A stretch of DNA of 64,000 nt from Fibrobacter sp. UWB10. Its GTDB lineage: Bacteria; Fibrobacterota; Fibrobacteria; Fibrobacterales; Fibrobacteraceae. The notes beneath the pieces are model-generated. The model was not told where the DNA came from, did no database searches, and saw nothing but the letters and a program-made list of their open reading frames with translations. A program made the translations under genes and the position numbers. The stretch covers positions 496,001 to 560,000 of the forward strand of contig NZ_FXUE01000001.1 of the NCBI RefSeq assembly GCF_900182935.1, read 5' to 3'. Positions 36,632-45,778 of this stretch are shown one piece after another. Position 1 is the first letter of the stretch. Every line of letters begins with the position of its first letter.

Positions 36632-36771
36632 CTTCAATCGCTTTTCGCGAGTGCCATCTACTCACTTGTGCACTAAATATAATTTCTCAGGGCATCTTTG
36701 TCAATAGGTGCGCGACAATTTTTTTGAACAGCCCTCCCGGCAGCCCCTTTTAATCTATATTACTCAACAAG

Positions 36772-38001
36772 ATGACCGCGATCGAGTTCGAAAACATCAG
36801 CAAGCAGTATCGCCTGGGGCTAGTGAGCACCGGAACGCTCAGCCACGACCTGAACAGGTTCTGGCAGACCAAGGTGCTGCGCCGCGAGGACCCTTACCTC
36901 AAGGTGGGCGAAGTCAACGACCGCGCGCACAAGGGCGCAAGCGACTACGTGTGGGCCCTGAAGGACATCAACTTCAAGGTGGAGCAGGGCGACGTCGTGG
37001 GAATCATCGGGCGTAACGGCGCCGGCAAGAGCACGCTCCTCAAGTTGCTCAGCCGCGTGACCGCCCCCACCACCGGCACCATCCGCGCGCGGGGCCGCAT
37101 CGCGAGCCTCCTCGAAGTGGGCACCGGATTCCACCCGGAAATGACCGGCCGCGAGAACATCTACATGAACGGCGCCATCATGGGCATGAGCCGCGCCGAG
37201 ATTACCCGCAAGCTCGACGAAATCGTGGACTTCAGCGGCTGCGAACGCTACCTGGACACCCCCGTGAAACGCTACAGCAGCGGCATGACCGTACGTCTCG
37301 GGTTCGCCATCGCGGCACACCTGGAACCCGAAATATTGGTGGTGGACGAAGTGCTTGCCGTGGGCGACGCCGAATTCCAGAAAAAAGCCATCGGCAAGAT
37401 GCAGGACGTAAGCCGCGGCGAGGGCAGAACCGTGCTGTTCGTAAGCCACAATATGGGGAGCATGCGTCAACTCTGCAAGATTGGAATTTTATTAAATCAA
37501 GGGCAAATCTCTTATTCTGGTAGCATTGAAGAAACCATTTCTTTTTATCTGGCCTCTGAAACAAACCAGCATTCATACCAAGCAAGTCCATCTAATGCAA
37601 AAAATATACGCATTCAATCAGTACAGCTCCTTAATCAAGACGAAATACCATGTGATCATTTTCAGCATACGGACGAAATTCTAATAGATATAAAGATAAA
37701 ATCAACAATAAGTGCTCCAGAAACATTTTTGCTCATATCCATATTAGATTATCAAAACAGAAAGATATTCTCTGCGGAGACCCCTATTTTCGACACAAAA
37801 AGGCTGAAGATTCATTCTCCGTTTCTTACACGTGGTCATTATTCTATTCAAACAATCATCTATCGCCCCGCCGTTACCGTATACGAACAAATAGATAAAA
37901 TCTGCAGTTTTGATATTGTTGATGCAGGCTCTGAATTTGCAAAATTAGAAACCTTTGATTACGGATGTGTCTTTGGATCTTATGATTGGATTGATAAATA
38001 A
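36772..38001 (+). CDS. wzt: ABC transporter ATPase for polysaccharide export (Wzt type), mosaic gene
   Basis: ATPase subunit of the Wzm/Wzt exporter, 409 residues. The nucleotide-binding domain spans 1-235: Walker A GRNGAGKST at 80-88, signature RYSSGMT at 168-173, Walker B EILVVDEVLAVGDAEF from 187, switch His in VSHNMGSMRQL. From about 270 a Wzt C-terminal beta domain follows, which in known systems recognises the sugar cap. Base composition changes sharply near 37480 (codon 237): GC-rich before, strongly AT-rich after. The gene is thus a recombinant of a local ATPase half and an imported C-terminal half. It lies 3.7 kb from wzm. Confidence 0.93.
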   Translation: MTAIEFENISKQYRLGLVSTGTLSHDLNRFWQTKVLRREDPYLKVGEVNDRAHKGASDYVWALKDINFKVEQGDVVGIIGRNGAGKSTLLKLLSRVTAPTTGTIRARGRIASLLEVGTGFHPEMTGRENIYMNGAIMGMSRAEITRKLDEIVDFSGCERYLDTPVKRYSSGMTVRLGFAIAAHLEPEILVVDEVLAVGDAEFQKKAIGKMQDVSRGEGRTVLFVSHNMGSMRQLCKIGILLNQGQISYSGSIEETISFYLASETNQHSYQASPSNAKNIRIQSVQLLNQDEIPCDHFQHTDEILIDIKIKSTISAPETFLLISILDYQNRKIFSAETPIFDTKRLKIHSPFLTRGHYSIQTIIYRPAVTVYEQIDKICSFDIVDAGSEFAKLETFDYGCVFGSYDWIDK

Positions 38002-38599
38002 AATTTTTGGACGAAAGCCTAAAAAAGAAGAAACTAAAACGACTTTATATACAAAGGACGTTTTAGGATTCCAATACGCTATTGGAGACTTTACATATGG
38101 GATTCCAACAATTATGCATTGGGGCGAAAAGGCTACATTGAAAATCGGAAAATTTTGTTCCATTGCAAAGGATGTTACCATTTTTTTGGGTGGTAATCAC
38201 AGAACCGATTGGGTCTCAACGTACCCATTCAATGTCTTGAATGAGCTGTTCCCTAATGCACGTGATATTACAGGGCATCCTGGTACGAAAGGCGATGTGA
38301 TTATTGACAATGACGTTTGGATTGGTTGGGGAGCAACAATTCTCTCTGGGGTTACCATTGGAAACGGGGCTGTTGTTGCGGCAAAAGCTGTTGTAACAAA
38401 AGATGTCCCGCCTTATGCGGTTGTTGCAGGAAATCCCGCTCAGATAGTAAAATACCGTTTTTCAACAGAAACAATTAATTCGTTACAAAAAATACAATGG
38501 TGGAATTGGCCTATAGAAAAAATCAATTGCAATGTTAGGAAAATTTGCAATAGAGATATGGACACTTTCATCAAGGAGCATCTCAATGACTCCATTTAA
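37982..38599 (+). CDS. Hexapeptide-repeat acetyltransferase (CatB-like)
   Basis: O- or N-acetyltransferase of the xenobiotic/CatB branch, probably decorating a surface sugar with acetyl-CoA. It is 205 residues from the ATG at 37982, which overlaps the end of wzt by 20 bases. The left-handed beta-helix is visible as hexapeptide turns (ATLKIGKFCSIAKDVTIFLG; VIIDNDVWIGWGATILSGVTIGNGAVVAAKAVVTKDVPPYAVVAGNPAQIV), the last being the family signature. The catalytic His would be in GGNHRTDWVSTYPF. It is AT-rich, part of the imported cassette. Confidence 0.9.
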   Translation: MIGLINKIFGRKPKKEETKTTLYTKDVLGFQYAIGDFTYGIPTIMHWGEKATLKIGKFCSIAKDVTIFLGGNHRTDWVSTYPFNVLNELFPNARDITGHPGTKGDVIIDNDVWIGWGATILSGVTIGNGAVVAAKAVVTKDVPPYAVVAGNPAQIVKYRFSTETINSLQKIQWWNWPIEKINCNVRKICNRDMDTFIKEHLNDSI

Positions 38600-39569
38600 T
38601 TTTGTGAAAAAAGCATTTTCAAATTTCATCTGTAATTTACACACATTGTTCAAATACAACAATGAGCAAGACTGCATTAAGGTAATTCAAACTCAGAATA
38701 AGATTATTTGTAATTTACAAGAAGATATACTTTCCGTAAGAAAAGAAATCGTTGAAATATACTTTGACACACATAAGGATGAAGCTGATCAATATCGCAA
38801 TGAACTTAGGTATTTGAAGAATGTGCATACAATGGTCCCATTCTTATACCCACAAACAAAAAAAATAAATCCACCCGTTTCAGGATACGACGAGAAATAC
38901 AAACTTTCCTTTGTTATTCACAACAACAATCGTTTGTATTTTCCTAAAGGTTGGTCTCCAGAGACAGCTAGTAATGCATATCGTAATTATATTGAACGAG
39001 AGAATTTACTTGGCGGAGGATATACAGAAAAAGCGCCTCATCAATATGTAACAGAATCCTTCCATGTGGAACAAGACGATATTATTGTAGACGCAGGCTG
39101 CGCTGAAGCTCTTTTTGCACTTGATTCTGTTGAAAAAGCCAAACATGTATATTTACTGGAAGCTGATGCTATTTGGCTTAAACCCTTACAGGTAACATTC
39201 GCTCCTTATAAAGACAAAGTTACAATCATTCAAAAATTTTTAAGCGGCGAAAAATCTGAGAACACAGTAACACTTGATAGTCTTTTTGACAAGTTTAGCG
39301 AAGAATCATTCTTTATAAAAATGGATATTGAGGGGGCAGAAGAATCGGTCATTCAAGGAAGCAAGGATTTTCTCACATCTCAAAATAAAATTAAACTTGC
39401 TTGTTGTACATACCATAAAGCTCGCCACGCAGAAACGATATCATCTCTACTAGAAGATATGGACTATCATTTTGAATTTTCGGATGGTTATATGCTATTC
39501 CCTTGGGACAAGCATCAACAGCCTCCATATTTTAGGAAAGGCTTGATTAGGGCTGTTCGCTCTATTTAA
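38586..39569 (+). CDS. FkbM family methyltransferase
   Basis: S-adenosylmethionine-dependent O-methyltransferase, often acting on glycans. It is 327 residues. I chose the ATG at 38586 (MTPFNFVKKAF), preceded by AAGGAG; it overlaps the acetyltransferase stop. The N-terminal 85 residues contain a coiled-coil-like region. The methyltransferase fold begins near IIVDAGCAEALFALDSVEKA (SAM motif, here without the usual glycines at the second and third position), with VYLLEADAIWLKPLQ and FIKMDIEGAEESVIQGSKDF, typical of FkbM. It could cap the chain recognised by the Wzt C-terminal domain (inference). Confidence 0.85.
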   Translation: MTPFNFVKKAFSNFICNLHTLFKYNNEQDCIKVIQTQNKIICNLQEDILSVRKEIVEIYFDTHKDEADQYRNELRYLKNVHTMVPFLYPQTKKINPPVSGYDEKYKLSFVIHNNNRLYFPKGWSPETASNAYRNYIERENLLGGGYTEKAPHQYVTESFHVEQDDIIVDAGCAEALFALDSVEKAKHVYLLEADAIWLKPLQVTFAPYKDKVTIIQKFLSGEKSENTVTLDSLFDKFSEESFFIKMDIEGAEESVIQGSKDFLTSQNKIKLACCTYHKARHAETISSLLEDMDYHFEFSDGYMLFPWDKHQQPPYFRKGLIRAVRSI

Positions 39570-40680
39570 CCAATCTAAAAGGCAGTGTTAAAACTTTTAC
39601 GCAGACGTCACAAAGATCAAAAAGCCAACGTCCTCTTTTTGATCGATATAGGTTATAAAAAAAAACGTATAACCAAGATTGTTCATAACCATTTTCTACA
39701 TCTCCAAATCCGAGTTTTAACAAAAACCTAAATAACCAATAGTTATTATTAAACGACCACAAAAAAAGATTGTCCAATTTGCTCAATTTGAATGGATAGT
39801 TGCAAAACAAATTCATTTTTCTAAACTTGTCAAAATCTTTTTTTGAAGCAAGATTCACGCGATTGACTAAAAAACAAAAACTTTTCTTTAAAATTTTAAC
39901 GCATCTTCTTTCGCTCCCGTTTTGCGGGGCAAAGAAATTCTTTAAACAATCATATTCCAAATCAAAAAGGATTTGCAACTGCTCGACAACATTACTAGAT
40001 GCTTTTAACTTCGAAACAGAACCAGATGAATTAGAGTACAAATAATGATTATAATATACTCCAGAATTAAATACATATTTTTGCTTTACCCGGGACATTA
40101 AAGCTAAGTTAAAGCAAATATCTTCCATTCCATGATTAAAAATAGAATCAAACGTTAAATCAGAAACAATATCTCTTTTATAAAAGTGATTCCAAACATC
40201 GATAAAATTCTCATTTAAACGAACGTCTAAATACTTATAAGGCAAATCTTCAGCTAAAACAGAACCATTTTTTAGTCGTTGCTCTACTACAAGATTATTC
40301 GACTCTGTATAAATTCTATTAATGGAAAATTGCAACACATCCGCCTTCTCTTTTTCTATCAGTTCGTAATTATCGCGTAGTAAATGAGGCAAATATTCAT
40401 CATCATGATCGCAAAAAGTAATGTATTTTCCTTTCGCAATCTTCAATCCGGCGTTTCTCGCAGCCGAAGTCCCTGCATTTTCTTGATGAATTACGTGAAT
40501 TCTAGAATCTTCTTTTGCATATTCATCACAAATAATCCCGCTACTATCTGTGGAACCATCGTCTACAAGAATGAGTTCAAAAGAATCAAAATCTTGAGAA
40601 AGAACACTCTCTATAGCAAAACGGACCCTGTTTTTGGAATTATACACAGGCATTATAATACTTACTGCAACGAACGCCAT
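39562..40680 (-). CDS. Glycosyltransferase family 2
   Basis: GT-A type glycosyltransferase, 372 residues. The start VSIIMPVYNSKNRVRFAIESVLSQ, LILVDDGSTDSSG, NAGTSAARNAGLKIAKGKYITFCDHDDEY (DxD-like metal motif) are all canonical. The C-terminal 150 residues are unusual, rich in Phe, Asn and Lys. It is on the minus strand, overlapping the convergent methyltransferase gene by 8 bases. Sugar and acceptor are unknown. Strongly AT-rich. Confidence 0.9.
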   Translation of the reverse strand: MAFVAVSIIMPVYNSKNRVRFAIESVLSQDFDSFELILVDDGSTDSSGIICDEYAKEDSRIHVIHQENAGTSAARNAGLKIAKGKYITFCDHDDEYLPHLLRDNYELIEKEKADVLQFSINRIYTESNNLVVEQRLKNGSVLAEDLPYKYLDVRLNENFIDVWNHFYKRDIVSDLTFDSIFNHGMEDICFNLALMSRVKQKYVFNSGVYYNHYLYSNSSGSVSKLKASSNVVEQLQILFDLEYDCLKNFFAPQNGSERRCVKILKKSFCFLVNRVNLASKKDFDKFRKMNLFCNYPFKLSKLDNLFLWSFNNNYWLFRFLLKLGFGDVENGYEQSWLYVFFYNLYRSKRGRWLFDLCDVCVKVLTLPFRLVK

Positions 40681-40694
40681 GTTACGATTTCCCT

Positions 40695-41816
40695 TTATTT
40701 TTTTTGAAAAAAGCGATACAAGTCTTTTTTTTCAAAAATGTCTTTTTTTAAACGCGCTACAACATCATTCACCAATTTGCCCTCATCTAATTTTTTGTTT
40801 CTTGTTTTTTTTAAGAAGGGGAAACATTTCTTTTCAAATAAATATTCTCCCTTTACATTGGTTTTATACAAAACATCACCAGACGTCTTAGATTTGATTT
40901 CTGTAAAAACACGTTTAAAATTTATTTTTTCAACAAAAATATCTAATTTCATCTCATTTTCTTCATAAATAAAATTGTACGTCAAATAAACATACTCCCC
41001 TTCACTACCAAAGGATGCCTTTGACGCATCTACAAAATTTAGTACAGATAACCGACTTTTAATTTTTTCCAAAAGAAGATATTCATTTTTATACAATTTT
41101 ATTAAAGTACGTTCGTCAATCCATTTTGCTTCAGGATCTTTGTTTTTTAAAGTATCGCTTTTAATGAGCCTGAATGTTCCATCTCTAAGACAAAGTACCA
41201 ATAAAATAAAACATAATATTACGGACCAAATTAAATGGCAAGGATATTTTAAAATTTGCAACATTACACAATGGTTTGCAAAAGACAAAGACATGGCCCA
41301 TAAAGCTACATAGCCTATTATGATATTAATTCTTGATGGTGAAAAGGCTCCACCTTTAAAACTATGAAGAGATGTGTCAAATTTGTGTTTGCCTTTTTGT
41401 GGATAAAATGGGAGATTGTCGTATTGAAATGCAATATATTTTTTTAAAATGTTGTTTTTTGACATTTCTTTTTCAATTGCGCGAATGGCTGTTTCGTATA
41501 CCTCGACCCATGCTTTAGACGCCTTTGCCAAACAAATCCAAAGACGAGAAAAAGCAACACCCAAAAGAGCTATCAACATAGCAAATATATGGCATTTCCA
41601 GCTTTCTTCATCAAAATAGATTAGCTGGTTATCTTTATCAAAGAAAGCTTTTGAAAAAAAAGCACCATATCCCGTAAAGCAAAGAATTAGAAACGCCCCC
41701 AAGAAAACCGATCGTTGCCAAAGATTTTTTATTTCAAAGTCTCGACAGCGCCAATACTGTTCATACAAATCCCTTAAAACAAGTCTATCTGCAGGCCTTC
41801 CATCATTATCTTTCAT
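40695..41816 (-). CDS. Membrane protein, possibly RipA-like
   Basis: It is 373 residues with four hydrophobic segments (about 35-58, 75-95, 170-190, 200-220) and a long charged C-terminal half. The N-terminus RDLYEQYWRCRDFEIKNLWQRSVFLGAFLILCFTGYG recalls the RipA family of bacterial membrane proteins (from memory, not verified). The C-terminal half contains repeated VYLTYNFIYEENEMKL and KSKTSGDVLYKT stretches of unknown fold. It is encoded with glycosyltransferases on both sides but has no glycan enzyme motif. Function unknown. Confidence 0.65.
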   Translation of the reverse strand: MKDNDGRPADRLVLRDLYEQYWRCRDFEIKNLWQRSVFLGAFLILCFTGYGAFFSKAFFDKDNQLIYFDEESWKCHIFAMLIALLGVAFSRLWICLAKASKAWVEVYETAIRAIEKEMSKNNILKKYIAFQYDNLPFYPQKGKHKFDTSLHSFKGGAFSPSRINIIIGYVALWAMSLSFANHCVMLQILKYPCHLIWSVILCFILLVLCLRDGTFRLIKSDTLKNKDPEAKWIDERTLIKLYKNEYLLLEKIKSRLSVLNFVDASKASFGSEGEYVYLTYNFIYEENEMKLDIFVEKINFKRVFTEIKSKTSGDVLYKTNVKGEYLFEKKCFPFLKKTRNKKLDEGKLVNDVVARLKKDIFEKKDLYRFFQKK

Positions 41817-41823
41817 ACAACCC

Positions 41824-42792
41824 CTATTTGCTCAACCAATGTAAAGAAATAAATTGAACAAGTTTTTCTAGAAAGTAAAAAGTTCCTTTTTCTTTTCTAC
41901 ATCTATACAAATCAGCTATAAATCCAAACAAAGCCGTATCACGAAATTCTTTTTCCGAGTTTCCATATACGCCCAAGGTTCTTTCAAATGCCGTCAACGG
42001 TTTGCTTATTATTTTTAGAATGGATTCATTCAACCCATTTTCTTTTATTTCATTCCAGAAATCTTTTTTTTGAAATAAGTATGGCGATTCAAAGTAATCG
42101 CTCTGCCATCCCGTAAAAAAATGGATTATTTTGGCATCAAAAAAATATTCCCAAGACCGGCTTATCTGCACATTATACGTATCCGGTAAAAGAGCAAAAG
42201 CATCGCCAATCTGTTTTATAGCACAATTCAACGAAGGCATATCAATGAAATACCCGCTTGTAGAAGTCTCCAACCATTTTTTATGCCATAAATCAAAGAA
42301 GGTTCTTGATACCTCTGAATCCCTTGAGAAAAGAACTCCTCCATTTACATATTTTTCGACGCCAGGATTACAGTTCACCTTCTTGAATTCTTCTTCTATT
42401 CCCTTTTTTAAGGGATGTTCTGTCAACAAGCAGTGCCCGTCCAAGACACCCATTACGTCTTGCGTAAAATCGGCAACATCAACAGGTGCATTCCACACCG
42501 TATCTGCATCAACATATAAGAAGTCCCCTTCGACATATTTTCTCATAGAGGTTTTTATGTAGCGTGACCTTGCTATAGCAGGGACACTTTCCTCCACAGG
42601 AACAACGATATACTCATTTACATATTTTTTTATTCGCTCTAATTCCGAGATAAAGCCCTTATCAGTCAAGCAGTCGACTAACAATGTAACAAAGGCATCT
42701 GGCCGAACATTTTTTAATGAAGCCATAGACACCAATGTTTGCTCGCAATAAAACCCATTTTTCGAGCCAACTAGGACATATAAATACTTCAT
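41824..42792 (-). CDS. Glycosyltransferase, GT8/nucleotide-diphospho-sugar transferase-like
   Basis: It is 322 residues. The N-terminal fold YLYVLVGSKNGFYCEQTLVSMASLKN is followed by a metal-binding FLYVDADTVWNAP (DxD, about 89-101) and KYVNGGVLFSRDSEV, the pattern of GT8-like transferases. Later WEYFFDAKIIHFFTG fits the C-terminal His of this fold. It is encoded 7 bases before the membrane protein gene on the same strand, so the two are probably cotranscribed. The substrate is unknown. Confidence 0.82.
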   Translation of the reverse strand: MKYLYVLVGSKNGFYCEQTLVSMASLKNVRPDAFVTLLVDCLTDKGFISELERIKKYVNEYIVVPVEESVPAIARSRYIKTSMRKYVEGDFLYVDADTVWNAPVDVADFTQDVMGVLDGHCLLTEHPLKKGIEEEFKKVNCNPGVEKYVNGGVLFSRDSEVSRTFFDLWHKKWLETSTSGYFIDMPSLNCAIKQIGDAFALLPDTYNVQISRSWEYFFDAKIIHFFTGWQSDYFESPYLFQKKDFWNEIKENGLNESILKIISKPLTAFERTLGVYGNSEKEFRDTALFGFIADLYRCRKEKGTFYFLEKLVQFISLHWLSK

Positions 42793-42835
42793 TTTTCCTC
42801 AACACATTGTATATTTATAAATAATAATAATTATT

Positions 42836-43870
42836 ATGATTAAAGTTTCCGTCATTGTCCCCGTTTACAAAGTCCCGTTGGAATACCTTCGAGCCTGTTT
42901 AGACTCCTTGACAGCCCAAACAATGCAGGAATGCGAATTCATCTTGGTTTCAGACGGAGCTCCAGAAGCAGAATGTTCTGTTTGCGAAGAATTCTCCGCC
43001 AAGGATTCCCGATTCAAGTTTTTCAGGCGAGAACATTCCGGCGTTTCTGCAACGAGAAATTATGGCATAGAGTATGCACAAGGAGAGTTCCTAACCTTTG
43101 TTGACAGCGATGATTGGATAGCCAAAGATTCATGCGATATTGCCTACAACTATGCAAAACGCAACAACAGTGACATTGTCCTATGGGAGGCCGCACAGGA
43201 CCTTAATGGTTGTCAAAAATATGGTTTTTTTTCAAGCACCCCCATAAACATCTTATCTGAAAAACAAATAGATTCTATTATCAGCAATATTATTTATACT
43301 ACAGCAAAAAAATACTATAGTGCATCTTTAGTATGCTGTAAACTTTTCAAAAAAAATCTCATTATCCAGAATAACATTCGCTATCCAGAATCACTGATAA
43401 TGAGTGAAGACAGAATATTTAACATATCTGCCTACAAACATTCAAAAAAAATATCCTATCTAAATAGCATAATGTATTTTTATAGAATCCATAATCAATC
43501 TGCATCACACAGATACATACCACATGCATTTGAACAATATAGCGCGTTCATCAAACTATTAGACAAAGACACAAGAAAAAAAAACATCAACGCAATTAAC
43601 AATGAAATAGTAAGATCGTTTTTTTTAAGTTGGCAAACATATTACTTGCACAATGAAAACAAAGCATCATTTAAAAGTAAAGTCAATGAAATAAAAGATG
43701 TTATAAAAACATATTTTTTTCAACAGGCTTTGAAAAAAAAATTCCACGAATTTCCTCAAATAATTCAAATCGAAATTTTTTGTTTCAAGCACAATATTTT
43801 TTTCCCAATATACATTCATAGTTTAAAAGCCTTATTAAAGAAGCATATCATCCGAGATCAATCAACATGA
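42836..43870 (+). CDS. Glycosyltransferase family 2
   Basis: It is 344 residues with canonical GT2 blocks: VSVIVPVYKVPLEYLRACLDSLTAQTM, FILVSDGAPE, EHSGVSATRNYGIEYAQGEFLTFVDSDDWI (SDD metal motif). The first 130 codons are less AT-rich than the remainder, where runs of A and T dominate. It overlaps the next gene by 4 bases (ATGA), so the two are coupled. It is divergent from the GT8-like gene, with only 43 bases between start codons. Confidence 0.9.
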   Translation: MIKVSVIVPVYKVPLEYLRACLDSLTAQTMQECEFILVSDGAPEAECSVCEEFSAKDSRFKFFRREHSGVSATRNYGIEYAQGEFLTFVDSDDWIAKDSCDIAYNYAKRNNSDIVLWEAAQDLNGCQKYGFFSSTPINILSEKQIDSIISNIIYTTAKKYYSASLVCCKLFKKNLIIQNNIRYPESLIMSEDRIFNISAYKHSKKISYLNSIMYFYRIHNQSASHRYIPHAFEQYSAFIKLLDKDTRKKNINAINNEIVRSFFLSWQTYYLHNENKASFKSKVNEIKDVIKTYFFQQALKKKFHEFPQIIQIEIFCFKHNIFFPIYIHSLKALLKKHIIRDQST

Positions 43871-44829
43871 TTACCTTCCGTTTGCAAAACCTAATAATCG
43901 CAATGAAACAACATTCTTGGCAAGCAATTATTGGGCGTTCAAAAGAAATCTTAAAAGGGATTTTGTACAAGTCTCACTCACTTCCAAACTTAACCGTGGA
44001 AGGAAATGATAAGCAGCAAATTCATCAAATATCAATTGTTGCTATTGTAAAAAATGAAGCATTATACATTCGTGAATGGATAGAATATCATCTAATCATC
44101 GGCGTAGAACACTTTTACATTTACGACAACGAATCCAGCGATGACCTTCGATCTATATTGGACTCTTACATAAAAAAAGGAATTGTTTCATACATTTTTT
44201 GTCCAGGAACAACAATGCAAATGCCCGCATATAACGACGCATCCGTCCGATTTAAAAAAAATAATCGCTGGATCGGATTTATCGACATTGATGAATTTGT
44301 CGTCATAAACCCCAAATACTATAGAAATTTAAAAGAAGTATTGACACATTTCGAACCATACGACATGCTTGGCATAAATTGGTGTATGTATGATTGTAAT
44401 GGGAAAAAAAATAAACCAACAAGTGGATACGTGATTTCTAACTATACCCGTAGATTCGACAACGACAACAATCCTTTAAACAGGCATTTAAAATGTTTTG
44501 TCAAACCCAATGCAATTAAAGTAATTTTAACACCACACTACATGCATCTATTTCGAGGGAAAAAAGCAGTTAATGAAAACGAAGAAAAATTAATCACTCC
44601 GTTTCCTCCCCAAAACTCATTAAATAAAATTAGAATTAATCACTATTTTTCCAAAAGTGAAGAGGAATATGTAAAAAAAATTTCTCGGGGACGTTCTGAC
44701 ATAGCTCAGAAAAGATCATTCAATCGCAATGCTTTTGACTTTTCTTACGAAAAAACAAAAGAAAATGATATCGATATGCAAAAATACATAGACATTCTAA
44801 AAAACAGAATCCCCGACACTTATAGGTAA
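43867..44829 (+). CDS. Glycosyltransferase family 92 (DUF23) protein
   Basis: It is 320 residues. Signature blocks of GT92: VAIVKNEALYIREWIEYHLIIGVEHFYIYDNESSD, the metal motif WIGFIDIDEFVV (DxD), and the C-terminal INHYFSKSEEEYVKKISRGRSD. This family adds galactose or related sugars to glycans. Start overlaps the upstream GT2 stop. Four bases separate it from the next GT2 gene. Confidence 0.9.
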   Translation: MITFRLQNLIIAMKQHSWQAIIGRSKEILKGILYKSHSLPNLTVEGNDKQQIHQISIVAIVKNEALYIREWIEYHLIIGVEHFYIYDNESSDDLRSILDSYIKKGIVSYIFCPGTTMQMPAYNDASVRFKKNNRWIGFIDIDEFVVINPKYYRNLKEVLTHFEPYDMLGINWCMYDCNGKKNKPTSGYVISNYTRRFDNDNNPLNRHLKCFVKPNAIKVILTPHYMHLFRGKKAVNENEEKLITPFPPQNSLNKIRINHYFSKSEEEYVKKISRGRSDIAQKRSFNRNAFDFSYEKTKENDIDMQKYIDILKNRIPDTYR

Positions 44830-44833
44830 ACAA

Positions 44834-45778
44834 ATGATGATTTCCATAGCAATGACATCGTATAACGGGGAAAAATTTATTTCTGAACAGATATCATCAA
44901 TTCTTTCACAAACGATTGAAGATTTCGAGTTAATCATATGTGACGATTGTTCCACAGATCACACATTGTCAATCCTTAAAGAATACAAAGAAAAAGATTC
45001 TCGCATCAAAATTGTACAAAATAAAAAACAATTGGGATTTCTAAAAAATTTTGAACAAGCCATATCCCTGTGCACAGGAGATTATATCGCCTGCTGTGAT
45101 CAAGACGACATCTGGACAAATAATCATCTAGAATACTTGCTGAACAATATAGGAAAAAACGATTGCATTGGAGCAAACGGCATTATTATCGACAAACTTG
45201 GAAAAAAAATCGGATCAACCGTAAAGGAATCACTTTCTGTAGAATATGAGCCAAGCAATTCGGACTCCTTATTCAAGCACGAGTGTTTCTACAACCTTAT
45301 TCAAGGAACAGCATGTCTTTTTAAAAAGACATTGCTTTCGTCAATTTTACCATTTCCAGATGGCATTAAATTTCACGATCATTGGATTGCTCTAAACGCC
45401 GCCATGCAAAATGGATGTAAATACACATCAGACATAATCCTCCTTTATAGGACACACAGCCAAAACGTGACAGGGTTCAGAAAATTCAATTTAGTTCACT
45501 CTTTAAAAACGGCCTTTCAAGCAAATAAATATCGGCATCATATATACAGACATAACATCGCCATGCTTACATTCATAAAGCGCAAAAACACCTACAATGA
45601 TGTTTATATAAATAATGCTTTAGCATTCTTCGAGAATCTTTCTTCCGACAAGCATAGAACGCAATCTGTCCTATTTTACATAAAAAACTATAACGAAATT
45701 GCCCTTTGTCCCCGAAAAAAATGGAAACTATTTCTATATCGAGTTTTTTGTCTTTCTCTTTTTGGAATCATGCTTTAA
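44834..45778 (+). CDS. Glycosyltransferase family 2
   Basis: It is 314 residues. ISIAMTSYNGEKFISEQISSILSQTI, LIICDDCSTDHT, KQLGFLKNFEQAISLCTGDYIACCDQDDIW (QDD motif) mark a rhamnosyl- or similar GT2 transferase. The gene ends at 45778 and overlaps the convergent GT2 gene's 3' end by 45 bases. That is a long antisense overlap, and suggests the two gene groups were joined by recombination. Confidence 0.9.
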   Translation: MMISIAMTSYNGEKFISEQISSILSQTIEDFELIICDDCSTDHTLSILKEYKEKDSRIKIVQNKKQLGFLKNFEQAISLCTGDYIACCDQDDIWTNNHLEYLLNNIGKNDCIGANGIIIDKLGKKIGSTVKESLSVEYEPSNSDSLFKHECFYNLIQGTACLFKKTLLSSILPFPDGIKFHDHWIALNAAMQNGCKYTSDIILLYRTHSQNVTGFRKFNLVHSLKTAFQANKYRHHIYRHNIAMLTFIKRKNTYNDVYINNALAFFENLSSDKHRTQSVLFYIKNYNEIALCPRKKWKLFLYRVFCLSLFGIML

